A DNA stretch of 48,431 nt from an uncultured Roseiflexaceae bacterium. Its GTDB lineage: Bacteria > Chloroflexota > Chloroflexia > Chloroflexales > Roseiflexaceae. Shown piece after piece: positions 18,285-25,854 of this stretch (positions within the stretch are counted from its first letter, which is position 1; each line of letters opens with the position of its first letter). Both the position numbers and the translations under genes were made by a program. A model generated the notes under the pieces. The model was not told the DNA's origin, searched no databases, and saw nothing but the letters and a program-made list of their open reading frames with translations. The DNA is taken from positions 1 through 48,431 of the forward strand of contig CALKHR010000173.1 in NCBI GenBank assembly GCA_937988885.1. Reading direction: 5' to 3'.

Positions 18285-20575
18285 GAACTGTCACATTTCC
18301 TGAACGAACTCCTTTTGAGATGGCCGCTGCGCTCGCAGGTCCGCTTGGTGCACATATCGATACAACATCTTTGACGATCAAAGCGAACAATAGCCTCGCA
18401 GCACTACTTGAACGTCTCGCACTCAAAAAGCCAACAGTCCTGCCTATCCGCGAGGCTGATAGCGATACGTGGCTCATCATGGGGGAAGTCCGACCTGATC
18501 TTGAGGCAACGCTCACGACCATCGGCCATTTTGTTATTCCAACCTATGCGGAGTATGCCACTGGAGTTCCAGAGCATCAAACCTTTGATCCTTTAGCAAA
18601 CGAGGTCAATCGGCTTGGTGCGCAAGTCTATCCTGCTGGATATTATCGGCTACGTTCTCCAGTTGACCATTTCGATAGGATGCTGGAGCGGCTCGGGCAG
18701 TGGGCGATCCTTGAGCAACGCCGTCCTCCCATTGAGATAGAGCAACATCCCACCTATCGTGAGTTGTACGATGCGTTTAATGCAGTTCTCTCTGCGGGAA
18801 CCTGGGATCGTGCAACAGAAATACTCAACGAAATACGACAACGCGGCTTATCCACGGCAGATAACTTAGCTTTTTTGAGCGTCCAACTGCTTGCTCAGCA
18901 ACGCCGTTGGGGCGAACTCTGGCGACGCGAAGATTTTCAAGACATCGCTCGGCTGCGTATGCCACGGACTGTACAGGCCGCACTCCTTGCAGCTTTTCAC
19001 CAAAGTGAGTTATTGCCCCTTGAACAGCAGAATCTGTGGGTTGATGCACTTGAAACATTTCGCAAGCTACGGGGAAGGCTTGGAGGATTATTGGAAGGCA
19101 CCGCCGATACATCCTACGGCCCTGTCTTGCGGGTGTACGCATACCGCGAAGCATCGATAGGTGATCGTCATGCGCTCTCTCAACTCATGGCTCGTGCATC
19201 CGACGACGAAACACGCCGCACAATCGAGGAGCTTACCAATCTGCTACCGCCACTGGAAGTATATCAACCACAACCTGTACCCTCACGCCCTGCCATAGCA
19301 CCTCAGCAGGCTGCGACACTTGCGCTTATGGAGGGCGACTATGCGACAGCCCGAGCCATATCCAAGAGCATCGAGGATCCTACTGAGCAAGTGATTCTGA
19401 TGCTTAAAATCGCTTACTCAAGCGATGATTATAGCGATCTGGAGGATGCATTTCTCCATTTTTGGTCGCTCACACAATCAGAACAAGAGCGCGTGCTTCA
19501 ACAACAAAGGCTAGCAAAAATCATCTCGTCGCTTGAACTCTCACTTCCAGCATCCGCAACCACAGATGCTCAACCCGAGCAACCACCATTAACCGATTGG
19601 CTCTCGTGGCTCGCTGCGGCTGTAGTTGATGCAGATGACTCTCGATTACCTGCCTCCCTGTCGATGGTCGCGAAGGCCGATGAACGTTATTGGAACAATG
19701 AACGTGTTGCGGAGTTGGCAGAGCGATTGACCGAACTTGTTGCTGGAGATGCAGGGCTTTCTCGACCACATCTCCGCACGGCGGTGCGCAACTTGCGCGA
19801 CTATTTCTTACAAGACCCAGAGTTCCCGCGCGAGCAAAGTGCTTATGACGAGGTTTACGAAGCGCTTTACCTAGCAACACTTGAGCAAAAGGAGGTGAAC
19901 GAGTCTGTCAGCCTTGCCCTGCTGCGCCTTGCGGAAGCGAGGCTGCGCCGTGCTCCTACAACAGCCGATACTGTAGCAGAGCACCTCTGCCGATGGCTCA
20001 CTACGCCTGTCCCTGCTATGGAAGCGGTTGCGCTAGAACTACTTGATCTGCTGGCGGCCTATGGCGTTCAAGGATCTACTCTAGCTCAGTGGTATCGCGG
20101 TTGGGTAGAAAAATTGCTCGAAACGCCGCGTCAACTGTCTCGGCTGAACCTGGAAAGTTGGCTGCTCTTCGGCGAGTGGATTCAACCCGGCACCGATCTA
20201 CTAGATGCGCTTCGCCAACGCCTGGATGCGCTCGGCACCCGCAAGAGCGATCCTGTGGCCACGCTGCCGAGTGGATACAAAATTGGCATATTCACGTTGA
20301 GTCCGGCTCGGGCGACACGCGTCAGAGATGCGTTGCAACGCCGTAATCCCAACATCGAGGTTGTTATCTGCGACGATAAAGTGCTTACAGAGCAAGCGAA
20401 GAGTCTGGCGCAAAACGCCGATATGGTTGTTGTGGTGACTACGTGCGTGAAGCATGCGTTGACCTACGGAATTGGGCCATACCTTCACGATCCTGTGTAT
20501 CCCCAATCAAGCGGCTCAACGAGCATTTTGCACGCGATTGAAGACAGGTTAGAAAGTCATGCTTCAATAGCCTAA
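18281..20575 (+). CDS. Helical protein with DUF2325-like C-terminus, candidate DpdD
   Basis: 764 aa from the ATG at 18281, which overlaps the dpdK stop (ATGA), so it is translated as the last gene of the dpd operon. An in-frame ATG 15 bases upstream lies inside dpdK and lacks this coupling. Most of the protein is alpha-helical, with repeat-like segments between ~150 and ~650 reminiscent of TPR/HEAT solenoids. The last ~98 residues form a Rossmann-like unit: IGIFTLSPARA, then NADMVVVVTTCVKHALTYGI and SSGSTSILHAIEDRL, the layout of a DUF2325 domain. Known Dpd loci carry an additional large protein, DpdD, next to dpdE; by elimination this could be its displaced counterpart, but I cannot confirm this by sequence. 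It could equally be a lineage-specific accessory gene. Confidence 0.6.
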   Translation: MRTVTFPERTPFEMAAALAGPLGAHIDTTSLTIKANNSLAALLERLALKKPTVLPIREADSDTWLIMGEVRPDLEATLTTIGHFVIPTYAEYATGVPEHQTFDPLANEVNRLGAQVYPAGYYRLRSPVDHFDRMLERLGQWAILEQRRPPIEIEQHPTYRELYDAFNAVLSAGTWDRATEILNEIRQRGLSTADNLAFLSVQLLAQQRRWGELWRREDFQDIARLRMPRTVQAALLAAFHQSELLPLEQQNLWVDALETFRKLRGRLGGLLEGTADTSYGPVLRVYAYREASIGDRHALSQLMARASDDETRRTIEELTNLLPPLEVYQPQPVPSRPAIAPQQAATLALMEGDYATARAISKSIEDPTEQVILMLKIAYSSDDYSDLEDAFLHFWSLTQSEQERVLQQQRLAKIISSLELSLPASATTDAQPEQPPLTDWLSWLAAAVVDADDSRLPASLSMVAKADERYWNNERVAELAERLTELVAGDAGLSRPHLRTAVRNLRDYFLQDPEFPREQSAYDEVYEALYLATLEQKEVNESVSLALLRLAEARLRRAPTTADTVAEHLCRWLTTPVPAMEAVALELLDLLAAYGVQGSTLAQWYRGWVEKLLETPRQLSRLNLESWLLFGEWIQPGTDLLDALRQRLDALGTRKSDPVATLPSGYKIGIFTLSPARATRVRDALQRRNPNIEVVICDDKVLTEQAKSLAQNADMVVVVTTCVKHALTYGIGPYLHDPVYPQSSGSTSILHAIEDRLESHASIA

Positions 20576-20597
20576 CAGATTCTTCTATTTTCGGGAT

Positions 20598-20628
20598 AAA
20601 GAAGCGCTGCCACAGGCGGCGCTTCTTT
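20598..20628 (+). terminator. Rho-independent terminator of the dpd operon
   Basis: A 10-bp perfect stem AAAGAAGCGC / GCGCTTCTTT encloses a loop that contains a further GCC/GGC pairing; the right arm ends in a T-rich tract (CTTCTTTATT). It lies 23 bases after the last stop of the operon. The A-rich left arm means it may also stop transcription from the other strand. Confidence 0.85.
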
Positions 20629-20666
20629 ATTACCCAATAGCTAGGCTTTCCCGTTGATTTCACTGT

Positions 20667-20697
20667 TTGCAATGCGGATTTCGGGCTATGCTATAAT
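20667..20697 (+). promoter_or_regulatory. Extended -10 promoter for the second G-H-I-like operon
   Basis: TGCTATAAT gives a perfect -10 hexamer (20692-20697) with the TGn extension. A possible -35, TTGCAA at 20667-20672, stands 19 bases away. It lies between the dpd terminator and the TTG start at 20731, so the second module is transcribed on its own by the housekeeping sigma factor. Confidence 0.65.
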
Positions 20698-20730
20698 GCG
20701 CGTTGCGTATCGATCTCGGGAGACCACGAG

Positions 20731-21549
20731 TTGACTTCACCATCCCTCGGACGACTTCTCATCAGCCATATCACACTGCGTGGGCCAGAGCTCACGCAAC
20801 TGTACTCGTTTATCGCTGAACACCCCTACAGCAGTTATGAAGAGATAGCGAGCGCAATGATGTCAGTGGATGGCAGCAACTCGACGTTCGGCTTAGAGGA
20901 AGCACCATTACGCGAAAGCCTCAACTTTTTATTAGTTGCACGGTTGGTCGAGCAATTCGGTACAAGCCGACGCAAAGCCAATTTTCTTGCGACACCAACA
21001 TTGACGGGTGCGCCCTTCGCCCTACAACTCCTGCATCATATCCACATCCACGACGATGAACGACAACGTGCGCCAACACTTATCTATCGGCAGCTTGTCG
21101 CCGATGATACCCTTGCCATAACGCCAATGGCGCTGCGCGAACAGATGGAGCGTGGGCCATATCGCAGTTTGTTCACGTGGACCAGTGAGAAAATATCGTT
21201 TTGGGGACACCTTACGAATTATCTTGGGCTGATCCGTCGTTCTGAACGCGAGGCTGAGATAGTGCTTGTGCCGCGGCCACAACTCGTTATGCAGGCGCTG
21301 CAGTGGGCAACCGCGCAAACATCAACTTCATCGCTGTATGTGCTGCTCGATACGATCGATACACAGCTTTTCGCCGGTTTTACGCATCGAGGTCGGGTAC
21401 ACCGTGGGCTAACGCAAACATTACTAACACTGGAACGCCTCGGCCAACTTCGTCTTTCACACAGTGCCGATGCCGCACGTTCGCTTGTATTGGGCGAGCG
21501 ACGCATCAGTGATGTGCAACTGCTACGTAAGCACTCATCTCAATGCTAA
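20731..21549 (+). CDS. DpdG-like protein of a second module
   Basis: 272 aa with a TTG start; GGAG lies about eight bases before it and no better start exists near the promoter. The N-terminal third looks like a winged-helix region (YSFIAEHPYSSYEEIASAM). In the middle is FWGHLTNYLGLIRR (residues ~154-167) followed by EIVLVPRPQLVMQAL; at the end, LLTLERLGQLRLSHSADAA. These three landmarks appear in the same order and spacing in DpdG (W-x2-W-x2-FLGLGW, VVPD, ELSLVADA). I infer distant homology. It is followed by an ATPase and a coiled-coil gene, as dpdG is. Predicted role: DNA-binding or adaptor subunit of that ATPase. Not a family I can name. Confidence 0.65.
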   Translation: MTSPSLGRLLISHITLRGPELTQLYSFIAEHPYSSYEEIASAMMSVDGSNSTFGLEEAPLRESLNFLLVARLVEQFGTSRRKANFLATPTLTGAPFALQLLHHIHIHDDERQRAPTLIYRQLVADDTLAITPMALREQMERGPYRSLFTWTSEKISFWGHLTNYLGLIRRSEREAEIVLVPRPQLVMQALQWATAQTSTSSLYVLLDTIDTQLFAGFTHRGRVHRGLTQTLLTLERLGQLRLSHSADAARSLVLGERRISDVQLLRKHSSQC

Positions 21550-21624
21550 GAGGTGCATCTTGTTTCCGACAGTGCCTCTCCAACTTGCCACTCCGACCAC
21601 TCCTTGAACGAATTGAGGCTGGGC

Positions 21625-24459
21625 ATGGCCTATCCAAAGCTCTGGGACACTAACCGCCTTCGCGCAGTTTTAACGACCGAGAGCCGTCAGAAATCACGAG
21701 ATTTATTTCTCCAAACGCATCGACCATTCCGTCGCATTCGGCTCGACTTCTGTAAGGAGGATGGTCTTGCAGCTACGTTCATCAACGAAGAAGAACTGCG
21801 TGCAATCGTGCAATCTGGCCCATTGCAGGCCCATAATCGATTATTCTTGATTGTTGGAGAAGCTGGCAGCGGTAAAAGCGAGTTATGTCAATGGCTTGAA
21901 TACACTGTCGATCGCGAACGTAGCTTGCCTATCCACATCCCTCGTAGCATGACGAGCGCGGCCCATGTCGTTGCGCTACTGCGTGAAAGTTTGGGAGATA
22001 CCACTCGTTGGTCGGCGTTACAACGTGCACCGCTTCACACCCAAGCGGAATATATTGCATTGTCGGCGGTGGTGTTATTGTATGAGCAAGGTAGCGCCGA
22101 GCTAACTCCCGTGGATCGTTGGGTGGAGATAATAAATTCTGAGCCGTTGAAACGCGCTATTGCCGAACACTTGGTTGCAGCCATCGAACAACGCTGGAGC
22201 GACGTACTGCTTGGCGATGACTCGCAACTACTTGAGCTCTGCACCGCGTGTGATCTCACCATTGAGCCTGAACGAGTGGCAAGCGTTGCTCAAGCATTGC
22301 GGCGCTTATTGGGTCGTGCATTAGAGCAAACGCTCTGGCTTGGCAATGTTCGTGCGCTGCTGGGTGCGTTATCCGAGCAAGCCATTTCCCAAGGGCGGCG
22401 ACCCCTGCTCTTGCTGGAGGATGTTACGGCGTTTCAACTGCTTGGCGACCGTTTGCTCGATCATTTGCTTGATTTAACAAGCGGGCATTTCGATGCAGTT
22501 ATTGGCGTCACTACAGGGTACGAGCACACCCGCTTGGCTAACGCGGCGTTTATGGGAGATCTGACCCATGTGCATCATCGGCTGCATGCACGTTGCGTGT
22601 TGACCGATGATCAAGGTCGTTCCTACGGTTTTGAAGATGATCTGATCGAATTTACGCGGGGATATCTGCATGCTATCAGAGACCCACAAACCGAACATAC
22701 ACCGCCATTCGGCGGAGACCTCTACCCCTTCACGGAGACCGCACTGCGTCGCGCGCTCGCTGCACTTCACGAAGAAGGCAACCCGCGCCATACGCCCCGG
22801 TTGTTTCTTGAACATGTGCTCAGCCCCGCACTCCTAGCGGATGATGCACCCTCCATAGCACTCGATCGCTCAATGTACCTTTTACGGCCACCGATTCTCT
22901 TCCGCCACGATAGCATTGAGGATGAGCAACTACAGAGTTTGCTGCGATGGTACGGAGACGTTGGAGATCAGTACGTCACCCTTGAGAGCGCCATTCCTAA
23001 AAGCTTAGGGCTTCATGTCCCCAATCATCTCCTGCACGATGGATATGTGCGGGTAGAGCGCGCCTATGTGCCGCAACTGACCGAGCAACATGTGGCTAGC
23101 AGCGATTGGCAACTTGAGCTACGAGAACTCCAAACCTGGCTCTCCGATGGCGGTGTGTATCCAAGCCGCGAGACTCTCAAACGCGGTATTGAACGGGTAC
23201 TGCTCAGCCTAGGCGACCCGCGCTTGCTCGGAAGTCCACACTCACTCTCGCTAAACAAGGCCGAGATCGCGTATGCTCGCGGCGACGAACGATTGCCGAT
23301 TGTATTAGGTAAAGGAAGCGGAGACCAACCAAGTACCGAAGCTTACATTAAAGTACAAGTACAAGGTTCTCCAGATGAGCGCGGGATCCTTGAGGAATTG
23401 GCGTATCTCCATCTGAGTGGCGCAACGCTGACACAGGTCTGCCAAAATGTAGCTCTCACACTAGAGTGGGCGCAACAACACTGGGATGCCTATCATACAG
23501 AGGTTCACGCTCTATTAAGCAGCCGATTGGGCATGCCTCCCGAAGAATTGATTTGGACAGCTTGGCGATTGGTCAGCGCCCTTGATGGACATCTCTGGCA
23601 TCAACAGCCCTTCACAAAAGGACGTGGCGAAACAACGGTATCGTACGAGCAAGTTACGTTTTGGTCTGAGCGCTACCATCCCGCGTGTTATAGCGCAGGA
23701 GAGACACTTCTCACTTGGCATGAAACCATTCGTCGGCTCTTTATCGGCGCGTTTATGCTGCGCGACTCGCTGCTCGACCGTGAACGTGTTCTATCGATGA
23801 TCGCCGCAGATCAAGGGGATGAATCGGTGCGTCGGGTGGCGCGCATTCCCCTGAAAACGCTCCAAACCTTGCCGTTCAAGATCCGTCCAAGCGGACAGAA
23901 CTTGTATAGCTTACTTGCGCCACTGCAGCGTTATGCCTTTGCATTGGCCCAACTCGACATTCCTACGGCACTCCAACGTGACTTGGACTTGCTCATCCGA
24001 AGCGAGGCGCAATTAGCCAACCAGGCTTCACTCGATATAACTCTCCTTCAAGAGCAATTGAACGAGCTACGAGTGCGCTGTGGTGAGGTTGGGGTAACCT
24101 GGCTCACGTCGTGGGATCAGCCGCTCGCCCTTGCAGAAACACTTACCACGCACGAACTCACCGATTTGCTCACTGAAGTACAATCGCTACGAACACAGGT
24201 TGAAGCACAAGCATCATGTAGTTGTGATCTCTGGGAGTACCAAACCCTCCGACATGCGCTACAACCAGTGCTCAAGCACCCGTACTGGGCAGTGCTCTCC
24301 ACTGTGCAGACGATCCAGCAAGCGCTGTTGCAAAAGGCCCGTGGACGCTATCGACGCGATGGGCGACTGTTAACGGGGACACGTTCGTATCATCAATTGG
24401 TACAAACAACGCGCGCGATCTGGCAGGAGTTGGGGGATGCGAGTAAAACAACTGAATGA
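21625..24459 (+). CDS. DpdH-like P-loop ATPase of a second module
   Basis: 944 aa from the ATG at 21625, preferred because GAGG lies six bases before it and because FLQTHRPFRRIRL then falls at the same distance from the start as FMATHTPLGQIRR in DpdH. A GTG at 21553, four bases after the previous stop, would add 24 residues with a poor ribosome site. Walker A is VGEAGSGKSELCQWLEY (residues ~78-94); the acidic LLLLEDVTAFQLLGDRLLD (~260-278) matches DpdH's LFIEDITAF. The rest is helical, with a CSCDLW near the end. It looks like a diverged paralogue of DpdH rather than a simple duplicate, since identity is confined to these blocks. Probable ATP-driven motor or switch. Confidence 0.7.
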   Translation: MAYPKLWDTNRLRAVLTTESRQKSRDLFLQTHRPFRRIRLDFCKEDGLAATFINEEELRAIVQSGPLQAHNRLFLIVGEAGSGKSELCQWLEYTVDRERSLPIHIPRSMTSAAHVVALLRESLGDTTRWSALQRAPLHTQAEYIALSAVVLLYEQGSAELTPVDRWVEIINSEPLKRAIAEHLVAAIEQRWSDVLLGDDSQLLELCTACDLTIEPERVASVAQALRRLLGRALEQTLWLGNVRALLGALSEQAISQGRRPLLLLEDVTAFQLLGDRLLDHLLDLTSGHFDAVIGVTTGYEHTRLANAAFMGDLTHVHHRLHARCVLTDDQGRSYGFEDDLIEFTRGYLHAIRDPQTEHTPPFGGDLYPFTETALRRALAALHEEGNPRHTPRLFLEHVLSPALLADDAPSIALDRSMYLLRPPILFRHDSIEDEQLQSLLRWYGDVGDQYVTLESAIPKSLGLHVPNHLLHDGYVRVERAYVPQLTEQHVASSDWQLELRELQTWLSDGGVYPSRETLKRGIERVLLSLGDPRLLGSPHSLSLNKAEIAYARGDERLPIVLGKGSGDQPSTEAYIKVQVQGSPDERGILEELAYLHLSGATLTQVCQNVALTLEWAQQHWDAYHTEVHALLSSRLGMPPEELIWTAWRLVSALDGHLWHQQPFTKGRGETTVSYEQVTFWSERYHPACYSAGETLLTWHETIRRLFIGAFMLRDSLLDRERVLSMIAADQGDESVRRVARIPLKTLQTLPFKIRPSGQNLYSLLAPLQRYAFALAQLDIPTALQRDLDLLIRSEAQLANQASLDITLLQEQLNELRVRCGEVGVTWLTSWDQPLALAETLTTHELTDLLTEVQSLRTQVEAQASCSCDLWEYQTLRHALQPVLKHPYWAVLSTVQTIQQALLQKARGRYRRDGRLLTGTRSYHQLVQTTRAIWQELGDASKTTE

Positions 24460-24982
24460 AATGTTACAGGAGTTGTTTCAAGAGGTTGATCGGCTTGCCG
24501 AACGCCATCGTGAGGCGCTCGAATATGAGGAAGCGAGTGAGCGAACCGCTTATCTTTATGAGCGGATGCAGGCACTCCAACGAGTGCTGAACGAACTGCG
24601 CGAAGTTGCTAAGCTCCTCCAACTGCTAAGTGGAGACAGCAGCGGCGAAGCGCTGTGGCGAAACACCTGCGCCGAACTCCGTACCACAGCGCCTGCGAGC
24701 CTACAGTCTCCAGGACGAGCACTCATTGCAGGAAATCTCGATCTCCTTCGGCTCATCGATTATACGGGTGCTTCTATTGCAACAGTTACAGAACGTCGCA
24801 ACATCCTTATCCAGCAAACGGCCTCTCATCTCTCCCAACAAATGGGCATTGATATGGCGGAGGCATCCCTACATATTTCGCATCTCATTGAGCGCATTGT
24901 AGAATCACAAGGCTCGCTACATATAGAGGAACTTCTACAGAAAGAAGGTTGGATACAGCAAATACAGGCAAGTTCATCATAA
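24437..24982 (+). CDS. DpdI-like coiled-coil protein of a second module
   Basis: 181 aa, overlapping the ATPase gene by 23 bases, with GGAG seven bases before the ATG. It starts with a strong coiled coil (residues 1-65, rich in Glu/Arg/Leu/Gln) and ends with VESQGSLHIEELLQKEGWIQQI, which resembles the end of DpdI (EGTATLADLNSTILQWIQ). It holds the same place after the ATPase as DpdI. No catalytic motif. Likely a structural subunit; homology to DpdI is inferred from position, size and the C-terminal similarity. Confidence 0.6.
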   Translation: MRVKQLNEMLQELFQEVDRLAERHREALEYEEASERTAYLYERMQALQRVLNELREVAKLLQLLSGDSSGEALWRNTCAELRTTAPASLQSPGRALIAGNLDLLRLIDYTGASIATVTERRNILIQQTASHLSQQMGIDMAEASLHISHLIERIVESQGSLHIEELLQKEGWIQQIQASSS

Positions 24983-25020
24983 ACTTATAAGGCATAATTA
25001 GGAGTTAATAGAGGCATCAC

Positions 25021-25428
25021 GTGAGTTATATCTATATCGCAGGTCCACTATTCAACACTCACGAGCGCTGGTATCTTGAGCGCATCGCGGAGGCACTTGA
25101 GCAACTCGGGCATCGCACCTTCCTGCCGCATCGCGATGCAGGGCTAGTCGATTTGCGCACACCATCAGCACAGTCGCGTGTCTTCCGAGACGATATCGCG
25201 GCTCTCGACAACTGCGAGATCTGTGTAGCTTTGCTGACTGGGCCGGATCAAGACTCTGGCACAAGTGCGGAACTTGGATATATGTATGCACAGGGCAAGT
25301 TATGCTACGGTATCACCGATGATTTCCGTTTCCTCAACAATATGCTCTGGGGCATTTGTGGTGAAGGTGAACGTATTGCCTCGGATATCGCAGGATTGAT
25401 AACGTTGGTTGGGCCTGCAGCCCAATAA
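25021..25428 (+). CDS. Nucleoside 2-deoxyribosyltransferase-fold protein
   Basis: 135 aa with a GTG start (GAGG six bases before). It has the full signature of the nucleoside 2-deoxyribosyltransferase family: YIYIAGPLF at the N-terminus, HRTFLPHRD, LDNCEICVALLTGP, and the active-site block DQDSGTSAELGYMYAQGK, in which Glu84 would be the nucleophile and Asp76/Asp78 neighbours. Family members exchange or hydrolyse the base of deoxynucleosides; some relatives are predicted nucleotide-targeting effectors in conflict systems. It follows the coiled-coil gene after 38 bases, so it probably belongs to the second G-H-I-like operon. Its role there could be nucleotide depletion, signalling, or handling of an altered base; none is shown by the sequence. 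Confidence 0.85.
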   Translation: MSYIYIAGPLFNTHERWYLERIAEALEQLGHRTFLPHRDAGLVDLRTPSAQSRVFRDDIAALDNCEICVALLTGPDQDSGTSAELGYMYAQGKLCYGITDDFRFLNNMLWGICGEGERIASDIAGLITLVGPAAQ

Positions 25429-25438
25429 CTCATCGACC

Positions 25439-25840
25439 ATGATCCTCATCACCAGCACTGTAGAAGCTGATATTGCCGCGATTCCGTCGGCGCTCAGCGG
25501 TGTCTTTGTGTCCGCAACGCAACTGCTCTACGAGTGGACCTCGTATGTGGTCGAGGTGCTATGCGCGACGACGCTGCGGGTCGGCGATAAGCTGTTCAAG
25601 CCGTTGAAGAGCGGCCTCTTTTCGGTGCGTTTTGAGAATCAATTGGGCCTGAGCACCTTTCAGCCCTTCCTGCACGAGCAGCCGCTCGCCACCACGGTCA
25701 AGGCCGTCATTCCCTATCCCGGCGATACCACATTGTTTTACAATCAGACCAGGCATCCATCACAGCCATTGACAATCCACAACCTCTTGTTGAGCGATCT
25801 CGCAGGTATCGGAGCGTTGCCTTTTCGACCCGATCTGTAA
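25439..25840 (+). CDS. Short protein resembling the N-terminal part of DUF2357/McrC-type proteins
   Basis: 133 aa from the ATG at 25439; the frame is open from a TTG at 25409 that would overlap the previous gene. No clear ribosome site. The segment FSVRFENQLGLSTFQPFL (residues ~60-77) with a following beta-rich part and a final LLLSDLAGIGALPF looks like the beta-domain at the start of DUF2357 proteins that partner McrB-like GTPases. The downstream PD-(D/E)XK nuclease part of such proteins is absent. This may be a truncated or stand-alone domain. It directly precedes an McrB-like gene (14-base gap). The family link is from memory of motif shape and should be treated as tentative. Confidence 0.5.
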   Translation: MILITSTVEADIAAIPSALSGVFVSATQLLYEWTSYVVEVLCATTLRVGDKLFKPLKSGLFSVRFENQLGLSTFQPFLHEQPLATTVKAVIPYPGDTTLFYNQTRHPSQPLTIHNLLLSDLAGIGALPFRPDL

Positions 25841-25854
25841 AGGAGTTTTCTCAC

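Noticed and set aside
21553..21624. GTG at 21553 as start of the DpdH-like gene
   Set aside because: AAGAG directly abuts the GTG; the ATG at 21625 has a spaced GAGG and matches the DpdH start in alignment.
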